A DNA stretch of 64,000 nt from Streptomyces megasporus (GTDB lineage: Bacteria; Actinomycetota; Actinomycetes; Streptomycetales; Streptomycetaceae), in the NCBI RefSeq assembly GCF_000718985.1, contig NZ_JODL01000001.1, positions 248,001-312,000 of the forward strand, read 5' to 3'. The position numbers were made by a program, and so were the translations under genes. The notes below the pieces were generated by a model. It saw only the letters and a list, made by a program, of their open reading frames with translations, was not told where the DNA came from and did no database searches. Of the stretch, positions 56,521 through 64,000 are shown in pieces. The first letter of the stretch is position 1; every line of letters starts with the position of its first letter.

Positions 56521-56594
56521 TAGCGGGGACAGGATTTGAACCTGCGACCTCTGGGTTATGAGCCCAGCGAGCTACCGAGCTGCTCCACCCCGCG
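56521..56594 (-). tRNA. Initiator tRNA-fMet (CAU), copy 2
   Basis: Same 74-nt sequence as the copy at 54428, with CAU anticodon, GGG:CCC anticodon-stem pairs and C1:U72 mismatch. CCA not encoded. Own terminator follows. Confidence 0.97.
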
Positions 56595-56647
56595 CCGTTG
56601 TGTTCACAACCTTAGCACGGCGCGGGAGGTGCTCGCTCACCACCGGT

Positions 56648-59578
56648 TCACTCTTCCTTGCGTCCCTTGCTGTTGCCATTGTCGCCGGCGTCGGAGTTCT
56701 TCCCGTCGCCGCCCGCCGCCTGTTCGGCGTCCTCGGCCCGCCGCAGGGCGTCCTCCAGGTCCTCCTGGGCCTGCCCGTACGCCTGCCAGTCCTGCTCGCT
56801 CAGCGCCTTCTGGCCCGCCTCGAACGCCTCTTGGGCGTCCCTCAGGGCCTCCTGCACCGTCGAGTCCTCGGACGGAGGCGGCGTCGTGGCGTCCTCCTCG
56901 GCCGGCGGCTCCTCGCCGCGCTCCTCCTCCGACGCGCCGTCGTCCACTCCGAAGACCGCGTCCAGAGCCTCGTCGAGGGTGTTCTCGAACGCCGTCTTCT
57001 CGCCGTAGGTGACCAACACCTTCCGCAGCAGCGGGTAGTTGGTGCCCGCGCCTCGGACGTAGACCGGCTCGACGTAGAGCAGGCCGCCCTCCAGGGGCAC
57101 GGTGAGCAGATTTCCGTACTCGATCTCCGAGTCGCCGCGCTGGAGGATGTTGATCTCGTTCGCGATCTCGGTGTCGGAGTTGAACCGGCTCTGCACCTGC
57201 TGCGGGCCGGACACCGTGGTGTTGGACGGCAGCTTGAGGATCCTGATCGTCCCGTAGTCGTCGCTGCGGGTGTCCGCGTTGACCGCCATGAAGGCGCCCA
57301 GCGTCTCGCGACCACTGGGGTTGAAGGTCGTCGTCAGGGAGAAGGTCTGCTCCTCCTGGTCGGGCATCTTCATGCTGAGGTAGTACGGCGGAACCGCGTT
57401 GCCCTTGTGCGTCGGGTCGTCCGGCACCTGCCAGCGCTCACTGCCGCTGTAGAACTGGCTCGCGCTGGTGACGTGGTAGCGCGTCAGCAGCTCGCGCTGG
57501 ACCTTGAACAGGTCCTGCGGGTACCGGAGGTGGTCCATCAGCTCATCGCTGATCTCGCTCCTCGGCTCCACCGTCCCCGGGAAGGCCTTCATCCAGGTCT
57601 TCAACACCGGGTCCTTGGTGTCCCACTGGTACAGCTTCACCTCGCCCGAGTAGGCGTCCACCGTCGCCTTGACCGAGTTGCGGATGTAGTTGACCCGGTT
57701 CTGCTGGGCGATGACCGAACGCTGGCCGTCGGTCAGCGCGTCGGCCGTGGTCTCGCCCAGGGTCGTGCGGGACGAGTACGGGTACTGGTTCGTCGTGGTG
57801 TAGGCGTCGACGATCCACTGGATGCGGTCGCCCACCACCGCCGGGTACGGGTCGCCGTCGATCGTCAGCCAGGGGGCCACCGCCTCGACGCGCTCCTTGG
57901 GCGTGCGGTTGTACAGGATCTGCGAACCCTCGCCGATCGCGCCCGAGTACAGGATCTGCGGCTCGTTGAAGGTCACGGCGTACGCCGCGCGGTTGAGCGG
58001 GTTGGACAGGTTCACCCCGCCGTCGCCCTTGTAGCTGTACGTCTTCTCCTCGTTGCCGGAGATGTAGTCCAGTTCCTTCTGCGGACCGCCGACGATGGAG
58101 TACTGCGTGGTCTTCTCGCCGTAGTAGACCCGCGGCTCGTACTCGCCGAGCTCTCCCTCCGGCGGGAGGTCCTTCTCCACGAAGTCGGGCACGCCGTTCG
58201 ACGCCACCTCGGTGCCCTTGCCGGCCACCATGCCGAAGCCGTGGGTGTACTTGAAGTGGTCGTTGATCCAGTTCCGCTCGGTGATGCCGTTGATGTTGAT
58301 CTCGCGCAGACCGACGACGGTGTCCTGCTCCTCGCCGTCCTCGTTGGTGTACCGGTCCACGTCCAGGGTGGCCGGGAACTGGTAGTAGCTGCGCACCTGC
58401 TGGAGCTGCTGGTAGCTGGGCGAGACGACGTTGGGGTCGAGCAGGCGGATGCTGGCGGTGGTGTTCGCCGCCTGCCGCAGCTCCTCGTTGCTCGCCTCGC
58501 TCTCACCCGAGTAGTTCGAGACCTTGGCGTCGTCGATGTCGTAGGCCTCGCGGGTCGCCTTGATGTTCTTCTCGATGTACGGCGCTTCCTTGGCCTGCTC
58601 GTTCGGCTTGACCTGGAAGTTCTGCACGATCGCCGGATAGAGCCCGCCGATCAGGATCGCCGAGAGGACCATCAGGCCGAAACCGATCACCGGAAGCTGC
58701 CAGGTCCGCCGCCACAGGGTGGCGAAGAAGAGCACCGCGCAGATGACGGCGATGAAGAACAGGATCGTCTTCGCCGGGAGGTAGGCGTTGGCGTCGACGA
58801 ACCGCAGACCCGTCCAGTTCTCGGTCGCCTTGAAGTCACCGGACTTCACGGCCAGACCGTAGCGGTCGAGCCAGTAGGCCACCGCCTTGAGCGCGACGAA
58901 GATCCCGAACAGCACCGAGAGGTGACCGGTGGCCTGGGACGTCGCCCGGGCACCCGGGGTGGTGACCCGCAGCCCTCCGTAGAGGTAGTGCACCAGCGCC
59001 GCGGCCAGCAGCGAGAGCACGGTGGCCGCGAACCCGAAGCTCAACAGGAAGCGGTACCAGGGGAGGTCGAACGCGTAGAACGAGACGTCCTTGCCGAACT
59101 GGGGGTCCGTGGTGCCGAAGGGGACACCGTTCACCCACATCAGCCAGGTGCGCCACTGGCCGGCGGCGGAGGCGCCGGCGATCAGCCCGACCAGCGCGGT
59201 GACCCCGAGAAGCACCCACTTCTTGTAGGGCGCGATGCTCATCCGGTACCGGTCCAGGCTCTGTTGCTCCAGCGACATCGCGCTGAGCGGAGGCCTGAGG
59301 CGGTGGGCCAACCAGATGTTGAAGCCCACGGCCGCGGCCATCAGCAGACCGAAGACGGCGAACATGCCGATCCTGGTCCACAGGGTGGTGGTGAACACGG
59401 TGGTATAGCGGACCGATCGATACCACAGCCAGTCGGTCCAGAACCCCGCGAACATGACGAAGAGCATGGCCAGAACGGCGAGCACGCCCGCTGTCATGAG
59501 CAGGGTCTTGGCGCGCCTGGAGGGCCTGCCGACACTGATCCGTGGTCCGGTGGGCCCGCCTGAGCCCCGGTCCGGCAT
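56648..59578 (-). CDS. UPF0182-family large membrane protein
   Basis: A 976-residue member of UPF0182. About seven to eight spans lie in the first 330 residues ([57 protein letters not shown]). A large extracytoplasmic domain follows ([26 protein letters not shown] in pieces, [31 protein letters not shown]), then an acidic Glu/Asp tail ending GNSKGRKEE. Function unknown. The ATG at 59578 is used; the longer in-frame start at 59653 is less likely. Confidence 0.93.
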   Translation of the reverse strand: MPDRGSGGPTGPRISVGRPSRRAKTLLMTAGVLAVLAMLFVMFAGFWTDWLWYRSVRYTTVFTTTLWTRIGMFAVFGLLMAAAVGFNIWLAHRLRPPLSAMSLEQQSLDRYRMSIAPYKKWVLLGVTALVGLIAGASAAGQWRTWLMWVNGVPFGTTDPQFGKDVSFYAFDLPWYRFLLSFGFAATVLSLLAAALVHYLYGGLRVTTPGARATSQATGHLSVLFGIFVALKAVAYWLDRYGLAVKSGDFKATENWTGLRFVDANAYLPAKTILFFIAVICAVLFFATLWRRTWQLPVIGFGLMVLSAILIGGLYPAIVQNFQVKPNEQAKEAPYIEKNIKATREAYDIDDAKVSNYSGESEASNEELRQAANTTASIRLLDPNVVSPSYQQLQQVRSYYQFPATLDVDRYTNEDGEEQDTVVGLREININGITERNWINDHFKYTHGFGMVAGKGTEVASNGVPDFVEKDLPPEGELGEYEPRVYYGEKTTQYSIVGGPQKELDYISGNEEKTYSYKGDGGVNLSNPLNRAAYAVTFNEPQILYSGAIGEGSQILYNRTPKERVEAVAPWLTIDGDPYPAVVGDRIQWIVDAYTTTNQYPYSSRTTLGETTADALTDGQRSVIAQQNRVNYIRNSVKATVDAYSGEVKLYQWDTKDPVLKTWMKAFPGTVEPRSEISDELMDHLRYPQDLFKVQRELLTRYHVTSASQFYSGSERWQVPDDPTHKGNAVPPYYLSMKMPDQEEQTFSLTTTFNPSGRETLGAFMAVNADTRSDDYGTIRILKLPSNTTVSGPQQVQSRFNSDTEIANEINILQRGDSEIEYGNLLTVPLEGGLLYVEPVYVRGAGTNYPLLRKVLVTYGEKTAFENTLDEALDAVFGVDDGASEEERGEEPPAEEDATTPPPSEDSTVQEALRDAQEAFEAGQKALSEQDWQAYGQAQEDLEDALRRAEDAEQAAGGDGKNSDAGDNGNSKGRKEE

Positions 59579-59714
59579 CTGGAAAGCCAAGGTGCGCACC
59601 TCGAAGATTCGCAGCGGATGAAACTGGACCCGAAATGCTAGGGCCCCACCCATGCAACTTACTCAAGCTTTACCCAGTTCCCGGTCCCGGGGTGTTCGAC
59701 GGCACGATATGAGG

Positions 59715-60296
59715 ATGAACAACCTCCCCATCGACGGCACACCTCTCGCCGCCAACCCACTGACCCGTGCCGTGCTCGAGATCGACGAGTACGTCGCCGG
59801 CCTGGGCTGGGACCAGCCCGCCCGCCTGTTCGCCCTGGTCGACACCGACCGGCTGCGCGCCGAGGAGCCCGCCCTGGCCGAACAGCTCGGACTCGACGGC
59901 GAGGGCGCCGACGCCCCCGCCCCGGCCTCTCTCACCCCGGTCGAGCAGGACGAGCTGCCCGCCGGAGTCCCCCTCGACGAGTTCCTCGGCACCGTCGCCT
60001 GGCCCGACGCGGTCGCCGGGTGCGCGATGACGGTGGAGCGGCTGATGCTGCCCCCGTCGGCGGAGGCGTCCGTCCCCGAGGACCTCCAGGAGGAGGGTGC
60101 CGAGGAGAAACTGGCGCGGTGGGTGGCCGAGCACCCCGACCGCCAGGAGGTGCGGATGACCGTGGCGGTGCTGCGGGACGGCGCCCGCGAGTCGGCGCTG
60201 CGGCTGCGCGAGAAGGACTCGCCGACCGAGGTGCTGACCGGCCCGGACCTGGTGCCGGGGCTCACGGAGGCGCTCGCCGCCACCTTCTCCGACTGA
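59715..60296 (+). CDS. PPA1309-family protein
   Basis: A 193-residue protein with the PPA1309-family pattern (NPLTRAVLEIDEYVAGLGWDQPARLFALVDT in pieces, TVAWPDAVAGCAMTVERLMLPP, WVAEHPDRQEVRMTVAVLRDGAR). Conserved in actinobacteria, function unknown. Alternative ATG two codons upstream (59709). Divergent from the UPF0182 gene. Confidence 0.92.
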   Translation: MNNLPIDGTPLAANPLTRAVLEIDEYVAGLGWDQPARLFALVDTDRLRAEEPALAEQLGLDGEGADAPAPASLTPVEQDELPAGVPLDEFLGTVAWPDAVAGCAMTVERLMLPPSAEASVPEDLQEEGAEEKLARWVAEHPDRQEVRMTVAVLRDGARESALRLREKDSPTEVLTGPDLVPGLTEALAATFSD

Positions 60297-60446
60297 ACCA
60301 CCGGCCGGTCGCCGGCTGTGGTCGGCTGCTCACCTGCCGGTCGCCGACCGCGGCCGCCGGCCGATCACCCGCCGGCCGCGCCCGCGGAGGGTCGGGCGGA
60401 CGGCCTCGGGCCGCATACACAACCGGACGGAACAGGACGGGACGGG

Positions 60447-61535
60447 TCAGCCTGCCGTACAGCGCGGCAGGTCGGCCTCGTTCCCCTCCCGGATGTCCTC
60501 CAGGGCGGCCAGCGCGTCGTCGATCGTGCCGACCTTCACCAGGGTCAGGCCGTCGGGAACGTCGCGGAGCGCGCCGGCGCAGTTGGCCTCGGGGGTGAGG
60601 AAGTACTCGGCGCCCTTGTCGCGGGCGGCGATGGTCTTCATCCGGATGCCGCCGATCGGCCCGACCTCGCCCTCCCCGTCGATGGTGCCCGTGCCGGCCA
60701 CGAACTCGCCGCCGGTGAGGTCGCCCTCGGTGAGCTTGTCCACGATGCCGAGGGCGAACATCAGACCGGCGCTGGGGCCGCCGACGTCGGCGAGCTTGAT
60801 GTCGATCTCGAACGGGAAGGTGTGGTCGAGCCCCGCCTGGATGCCGACGATCGCCCGCTTGTCGTCGTCGGCCGCGATCGTCGGGACGGTGACCTCACGG
60901 CCTCCGGTGGGCTCCTCGCCCCTCTTCTCGGCCGCCTCGGCCCGCTTGGCCGGGATGACGGTGAAGACGACGTCCTCGCCGGGGTCGTGCTCGGTCACCA
61001 GCCGGGCGACGTCGCCCGGTTCCTTCACCGGCTCGCCGTCCACGGCCTCGATCACGTCCCCGGCGTGGAGCCGGCCCTGGGCCGGCCCGCCCTTGATCAC
61101 GGAGGCGACGACCACCCGCTCGCCGACCGGAATCCCCAGTTCCCTCAGGGCCGCGACCTTGGCGCTCTCCAGGGACTGGCTGAACTCCTCGGCGTTCTCC
61201 TCCCGCACCTCCTCCGCGGACTTGTCGTCCGGGTACAGGGTGGCGTGCGGGACGACGGCGCTGTCGTCCGCCAGCCAGCCGTAGAGGGCCTCCACCAGGT
61301 TCATCCGGTAGTCGGCGCCGGTGACCCGGACGGTAGTCATGTTGAGGTTGCCGGAAGCCTCGTACGTCTTTCTGCCCTCGATGTTCAGCACCGGTTCGCC
61401 GTTGTGTTCACCGAGCGTGTTGACGGTGGGGCCCGGGGACATCTCTGCGTACGGAACCCTGATCAGGACACCGGCGCAGAGCACGGCTATGAGCAGCAGG
61501 GTGGAGGTGAGCATCGTCGCGGTCCGGCGTGGCAT
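60447..61535 (-). CDS. Secreted/membrane PDZ-Lon-like serine protease (YlbL type)
   Basis: A 362-residue protein: one N-terminal span (TMLTSTLLLIAVLCAGVLI), PDZ domain about 135-200 (VVVASVIKGGPAQGRLHAGDVIEAVDGEPV) and a Lon-type S16 protease domain with catalytic Ser255 in GGPSAGLMFALG and Lys300 in GGIRMKTIAARDKGAEYFL. All key residues present. TACTGT lies 6 nt before the ATG, so a leaderless mRNA is likely. Confidence 0.94.
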   Translation of the reverse strand: MPRRTATMLTSTLLLIAVLCAGVLIRVPYAEMSPGPTVNTLGEHNGEPVLNIEGRKTYEASGNLNMTTVRVTGADYRMNLVEALYGWLADDSAVVPHATLYPDDKSAEEVREENAEEFSQSLESAKVAALRELGIPVGERVVVASVIKGGPAQGRLHAGDVIEAVDGEPVKEPGDVARLVTEHDPGEDVVFTVIPAKRAEAAEKRGEEPTGGREVTVPTIAADDDKRAIVGIQAGLDHTFPFEIDIKLADVGGPSAGLMFALGIVDKLTEGDLTGGEFVAGTGTIDGEGEVGPIGGIRMKTIAARDKGAEYFLTPEANCAGALRDVPDGLTLVKVGTIDDALAALEDIREGNEADLPRCTAG

Positions 61536-61599
61536 GCCACGACAGTACGGGAACCGGGCCCCGGTCGGCCGTGGGGCCCGTCCGTCCGAGGCCCACACG

Positions 61600-61824
61600 T
61601 CACTGCGCGGCGGCGGCGGGCCGGGAGTCGGCGTCCGCCTCCTGCCCCTCCTGCCGCCCGCGCCCGTGGTCATGGGGGCGTTCCATGGCGGCGCGGAAGG
61701 CCTCGTAGCCCGCGACGCCCTCGGCGTCGCCGAAGCCGCTGGGTTTCCGTGAGACCCACACGGCCCACACGGCCGCCCCCACCGCGGCGGCGAACGGAAT
61801 CAGCAACCAGGCGAGTGCCGCCAC
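61600..61824 (-). CDS. Small membrane protein
   Basis: A 74-residue protein with one N-terminal span (LAWLLIPFAAAVGAAVWAVWV) and a hydrophilic tail rich in His, Arg, Gly and Ala. Conserved at this position in Streptomyces; function unknown. GTG start at 61824. Same strand as the PDZ protease. Confidence 0.75.
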   Translation of the reverse strand: MAALAWLLIPFAAAVGAAVWAVWVSRKPSGFGDAEGVAGYEAFRAAMERPHDHGRGRQEGQEADADSRPAAAAQ

Positions 61825-62155
61825 AGTGACCTCCCGATCCCTCGAATGCGCCAGACCGGCCTATGAGCAGACTGGACCCCGGAAGGACCAACGGTTCCGG
61901 TCGGGACGCGGTTCCGCAACCGGAGGACGTCCGCTCCTCGGCGCCGACCTTGCGTGGACTGTTCCCGACAACCGCCCCGGCATTCCCCACCGGGACACGG
62001 CACACCCGCTCGAACGCCCCGGACTCCTCCCGGACGGTGGGACGGCGCTACGCGCCGACCCGCCCTCCCGTCACCCGACCACCACCCCCGAAAGGACGGC
62101 GCTACGCGCCGACCCACCCTCCCGTCACCCGACCACCACCCCCGAAAGGACGGCG
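61825..62155. other. Intergenic region downstream of moaE containing the tandem repeat
   Basis: 331 bp without a gene. The right third is a 54-bp tandem repeat (see that entry); the left part is unremarkable. Confidence 0.5.
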
Positions 62156-62170
62156 CTACGCGCCGACCCA
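62041..62170. repeat. 54-bp tandem repeat, 2.4 copies, overlapping the moaE 3' end
   Basis: Copies at 62041-62094 and 62095-62148 differ at one base; a third, 22-nt partial copy (62149-62170) contains the last codons and the TAG of moaE. Each copy begins with a hairpin CGGCGC-TAC-GCGCCG (62043-62057, 62097-62111, 62151-62165), so three terminator-like hairpins are stacked. Confidence 0.93.
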
Positions 62171-62614
62171 TTCTTCGGTGCCGTCCGCGAAGGTCTGGTG
62201 CTTCCAGATCGGCACCTGGTGCTTCAGGTCGTCGATCAGGCGGCGACACGCGTCGAACGCCTCGGCCCGGTGCGCGCAGGAGACGGCGACGACCACGGCC
62301 AGGTCACCGATCGCCAGGTCCCCCACACGGTGGACCGCGGCGAGCGCCCGTACGGGGAAGTCGGCGGCCACCTTCTCGGCGACGCGCCGCAGCTCGGCCT
62401 CGGCCGTGGGGTGCGAGGAGTAGCCGAGTCGGGCCACGTCGGCACCGCCGTCGTGGTCGCGCACGGTGCCGACGAACAGTGCGGTGCCGCCCGCGGCGGC
62501 GTCGCCGACGGCCGCGAAGACCTCGTCCACGGAGAGCGGCGTGTCGCGGATCGCGAGGAGGCGGATCGGATCGGGCGCCGCCCGCTCACCGGGGTGGTCG
62601 TACGTCTGTGCCAT
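62156..62614 (-). CDS. moaE: Molybdopterin synthase catalytic subunit
   Basis: A 152-residue MoaE: VGTVRDHDGGADVARLGY, AVHRVGDLAIGDLAVVVAVSCAHRAEAFDACR in pieces, and the C-terminal catalytic Lys pair in LKHQVPIWKHQTFADG. It transfers sulfur from the MoaD thiocarboxylate to precursor Z. The ATG at 62614 gives the conserved length. The stop lies in a partial repeat copy. Confidence 0.96.
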   Translation of the reverse strand: MAQTYDHPGERAAPDPIRLLAIRDTPLSVDEVFAAVGDAAAGGTALFVGTVRDHDGGADVARLGYSSHPTAEAELRRVAEKVAADFPVRALAAVHRVGDLAIGDLAVVVAVSCAHRAEAFDACRRLIDDLKHQVPIWKHQTFADGTEEWVGA

Positions 62615-62687
62615 GAGGCCATGGTGCCGTACGGAGCCGGCCTCGCAGGGACGGTTCGCCACCACCCCGTCGACGGCGTGTCCCGCG

Positions 62688-63797
62688 TCACACGCGGCGG
62701 CGTGCCTTGCGCGCTCGGCGTACCAGGGCGGCGGTGCCCACCAGGGCCACGGTCGCGCCCGCGGCCCCGAGGGTGGTGGCGTCCTTGCGGCCCAGGCGGC
62801 GTCCGGCGACCGTGTGCCGGCCCGCGACCTCCTCCAGCAGCTCGGCCAGCACCTCCTCGTTGGTCCACTTCGGCCGCCAGCCCGCCTCGTGCAGTCGGGA
62901 GCCGCTGACCACCCAGGGGTGCATGGTGTACGCCAGATCGCCGGCCGGGGAGGGCGTGAGGCCCAGGCGGTGCAGTCGGGAGGCCGCGCCCAGCGCGACG
63001 GACGGGGGCAGCTCCATGCGGCGGATGCCGGACAGCTCCTCGACCTCCTCCTGCTCCAGCCAGCCGTCGCAGCCGACCGCCAGCTCGCCGTCCACCTTCT
63101 CCAGCGCCGCGTACTCCAGGGCACTGGCCAGGTCCTCGACGTGGCAGAACTGCCAGCACGGCCGGGAACCGGCCACGACCAGCAGACGCGGTGACTCGAA
63201 GTAGCGGGTCAGGGCGGTGTCCGTACCGCCGACGAGGACGGTGGGGCGCACCACGGTGACGTTCAGGCCGGGGTGCGCGCGGGGGGCGCGTTTGGCGAGC
63301 CGTTCGATCTCCAGCAGATCGCCGACGCCCGTGGCCTCGGCGGTCGCCCTCAGATCGGCGTCCTCGGCCAGCGGCACGTCGTTGTCGGGCAGCGCGCCGT
63401 AGACCATCGCCGAGGTGCACAGCACGACCCGGCGGACCCCCGCGGCGGCGGCCGCGGTCAGCACGGTCTGGGTGCCGCGCACGTTGTAGGCGGTACGGGC
63501 GGTGGGGTCGGTCTCCAGATCGAGGTCGAGGGCGAGGTGCACCACGACGTCCACCGGGTCGCCGTCACCGCGCAGCCGGTCGGCGATGGCCGGGTCCCGT
63601 ACGTCCAGGACATGCCACTGGGCGCCCTCCACGTCCCCGCGACGCTCGTCGAGGGCGACCACCCGGCCCACCTCCGGCGAGGCCACCAGCCGCTCGGTGA
63701 GCAGCGCGCCCACCCCGGACGCGGCGCCGGTGACCGCGACGGTGGGCCGCGCGGCTCCGTTACGCGGACCGCGAACGTTTGGTTCCTGGGAACTCAC
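62688..63797 (-). CDS. NAD-dependent epimerase/dehydratase-family protein
   Basis: A 369-residue extended SDR: Rossmann TGAASGVGALLTERLV, VVVHLALDLD, and a YGALPDN catalytic-type Tyr region. A C-terminal hydrophobic segment (TTLGAAGATVALVGTAALV, then RRARKARRRV) probably anchors it in the membrane. Substrate unknown. The GTG at 63797 has GGGAGAAA upstream. Confidence 0.9.
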   Translation of the reverse strand: MSSQEPNVRGPRNGAARPTVAVTGAASGVGALLTERLVASPEVGRVVALDERRGDVEGAQWHVLDVRDPAIADRLRGDGDPVDVVVHLALDLDLETDPTARTAYNVRGTQTVLTAAAAAGVRRVVLCTSAMVYGALPDNDVPLAEDADLRATAEATGVGDLLEIERLAKRAPRAHPGLNVTVVRPTVLVGGTDTALTRYFESPRLLVVAGSRPCWQFCHVEDLASALEYAALEKVDGELAVGCDGWLEQEEVEELSGIRRMELPPSVALGAASRLHRLGLTPSPAGDLAYTMHPWVVSGSRLHEAGWRPKWTNEEVLAELLEEVAGRHTVAGRRLGRKDATTLGAAGATVALVGTAALVRRARKARRRV

Positions 63798-63931
63798 CGG
63801 GTTTCTCCCGCGGTTGTCTCTGGTACGACGTGCGCAGGGTCCATCCTGCACGAGAGGTGTCTAGGCTGGACGTAAAGCCCACCACTTCGCACACCATCCC
63901 ACCGTCCCATCCACCAGATCCGAGGAACCCC

Positions 63932-64000
63932 GTGAGTGACATCCCATTCGGATTCGGCCTTCCGCCCGAGGAGCCGGAGGAGGGCGACGACGGCCGGAAG
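63932..64000 (+). CDS. Zinc-dependent metalloprotease-like protein, N-terminal fragment (truncated by window edge)
   Basis: 23 codons from a GTG preceded by GAGGAA: SDIPFGFGLPPEEPEEGDDG. This acidic start with the FGFG motif is typical of the actinobacterial zinc-dependent metalloprotease (DUF2342-type) family. Divergent from the epimerase gene; TAGGCT about 65 nt upstream is a plausible -10. Confidence 0.6.
   Translation, partial: MSDIPFGFGLPPEEPEEGDDGRK

Noticed and set aside
56558..59563. A 1001-codon open frame on the plus strand over the UPF0182 gene
   Set aside because: Leu/Val/Arg-rich artefact of third-position GC; the minus strand encodes the recognisable membrane protein.
62041..62170. 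Possible CRISPR array
   Set aside because: The repeats abut with no variable spacers and there are no cas genes; it is a simple tandem duplication.

Overview
The window is chromosomal DNA of a Streptomyces-type actinobacterium. Support comes from very high GC with strong third-position GC bias, GTG starts, and a run of genes in the same neighbourhood as the core region of S. coelicolor: kgd, malic enzyme, sodN/sodX, sigH, wblE, pdtaS, dasRABC, def, sigR-rsrA, aroA, hisN and two initiator tRNA genes. No integrase, transposase, phage gene or CRISPR array was seen.

Left end (1-12.5 kb). After the 3' end of kgd comes the most unusual part of the window: seven minus-strand genes that look like one transcription unit read from 12.5 kb down to 1.1 kb. 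In order of transcription they encode a Trypco1-like protein, a trypsin-like protease with a long C-terminal region resembling VMAP, a MoxR AAA ATPase, a large vWA-like/TPR protein, a short peptide resembling FxSxx-type RiPP precursors, an HExxH-motif protein of the alpha-ketoglutarate peptide beta-hydroxylase type, and a TIR-like/NB-ARC/TPR protein. It joins a ternary vWA-MoxR-VMAP conflict system to a peptide-modification system that has no radical SAM enzyme and no canonical FxSxx terminus.

12.6-24 kb. A small DUF6104 gene, a DUF4097/PadR pair behind a palindrome-covered promoter, an MDR oxidoreductase, a polar amino-acid ABC transporter (binding protein, fused-type permease, ATPase), malic enzyme, a methyltransferase, a CGNR zinc-finger regulator, and the nickel superoxide dismutase sodN with its divergent maturation peptidase sodX.

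24-33 kb. A PLP desulfhydrase/deaminase-like enzyme and a GNAT, the anti-sigma/sigma pair ushX-sigH, a diacylglycerol-kinase-like lipid kinase, wblE, the PdtaS-type sensor kinase, and a divergent TetR/short-chain dehydrogenase pair sharing paired operators.

33-41 kb. The das cluster: dasA-dasB-dasC (chitobiose ABC importer), a family 3 beta-N-acetylglucosaminidase and a SIS-domain sugar-phosphate enzyme in one operon, with the divergent GntR regulator dasR and two dre-like sites between. A decayed mctP-like monocarboxylate symporter follows.

41-54 kb. A GNAT, two adjacent secreted proteins with LAS/M15-type zinc motifs, def, a TPR protein, the redox-stress sigR-rsrA operon behind a clear SigR-type promoter, an alpha/beta hydrolase, an SRAP protein, an M50-like membrane protein, aroA, rsgA, hisN, a CBS protein and a Fur-family regulator.

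54-64 kb. Two identical minus-strand initiator tRNAs, each followed by a strong terminator, flank a Sel1-repeat protein; then a UPF0182 membrane protein, a PPA1309-family protein, a PDZ/Lon-like secreted protease, a small membrane protein, moaE with a 54-bp tandem repeat at its 3' end, an NAD-dependent epimerase and the first codons of a zinc-metalloprotease-like gene. At least nine genes have a TAnnnT hexamer 6-7 nt before the start codon, which suggests leaderless mRNAs.
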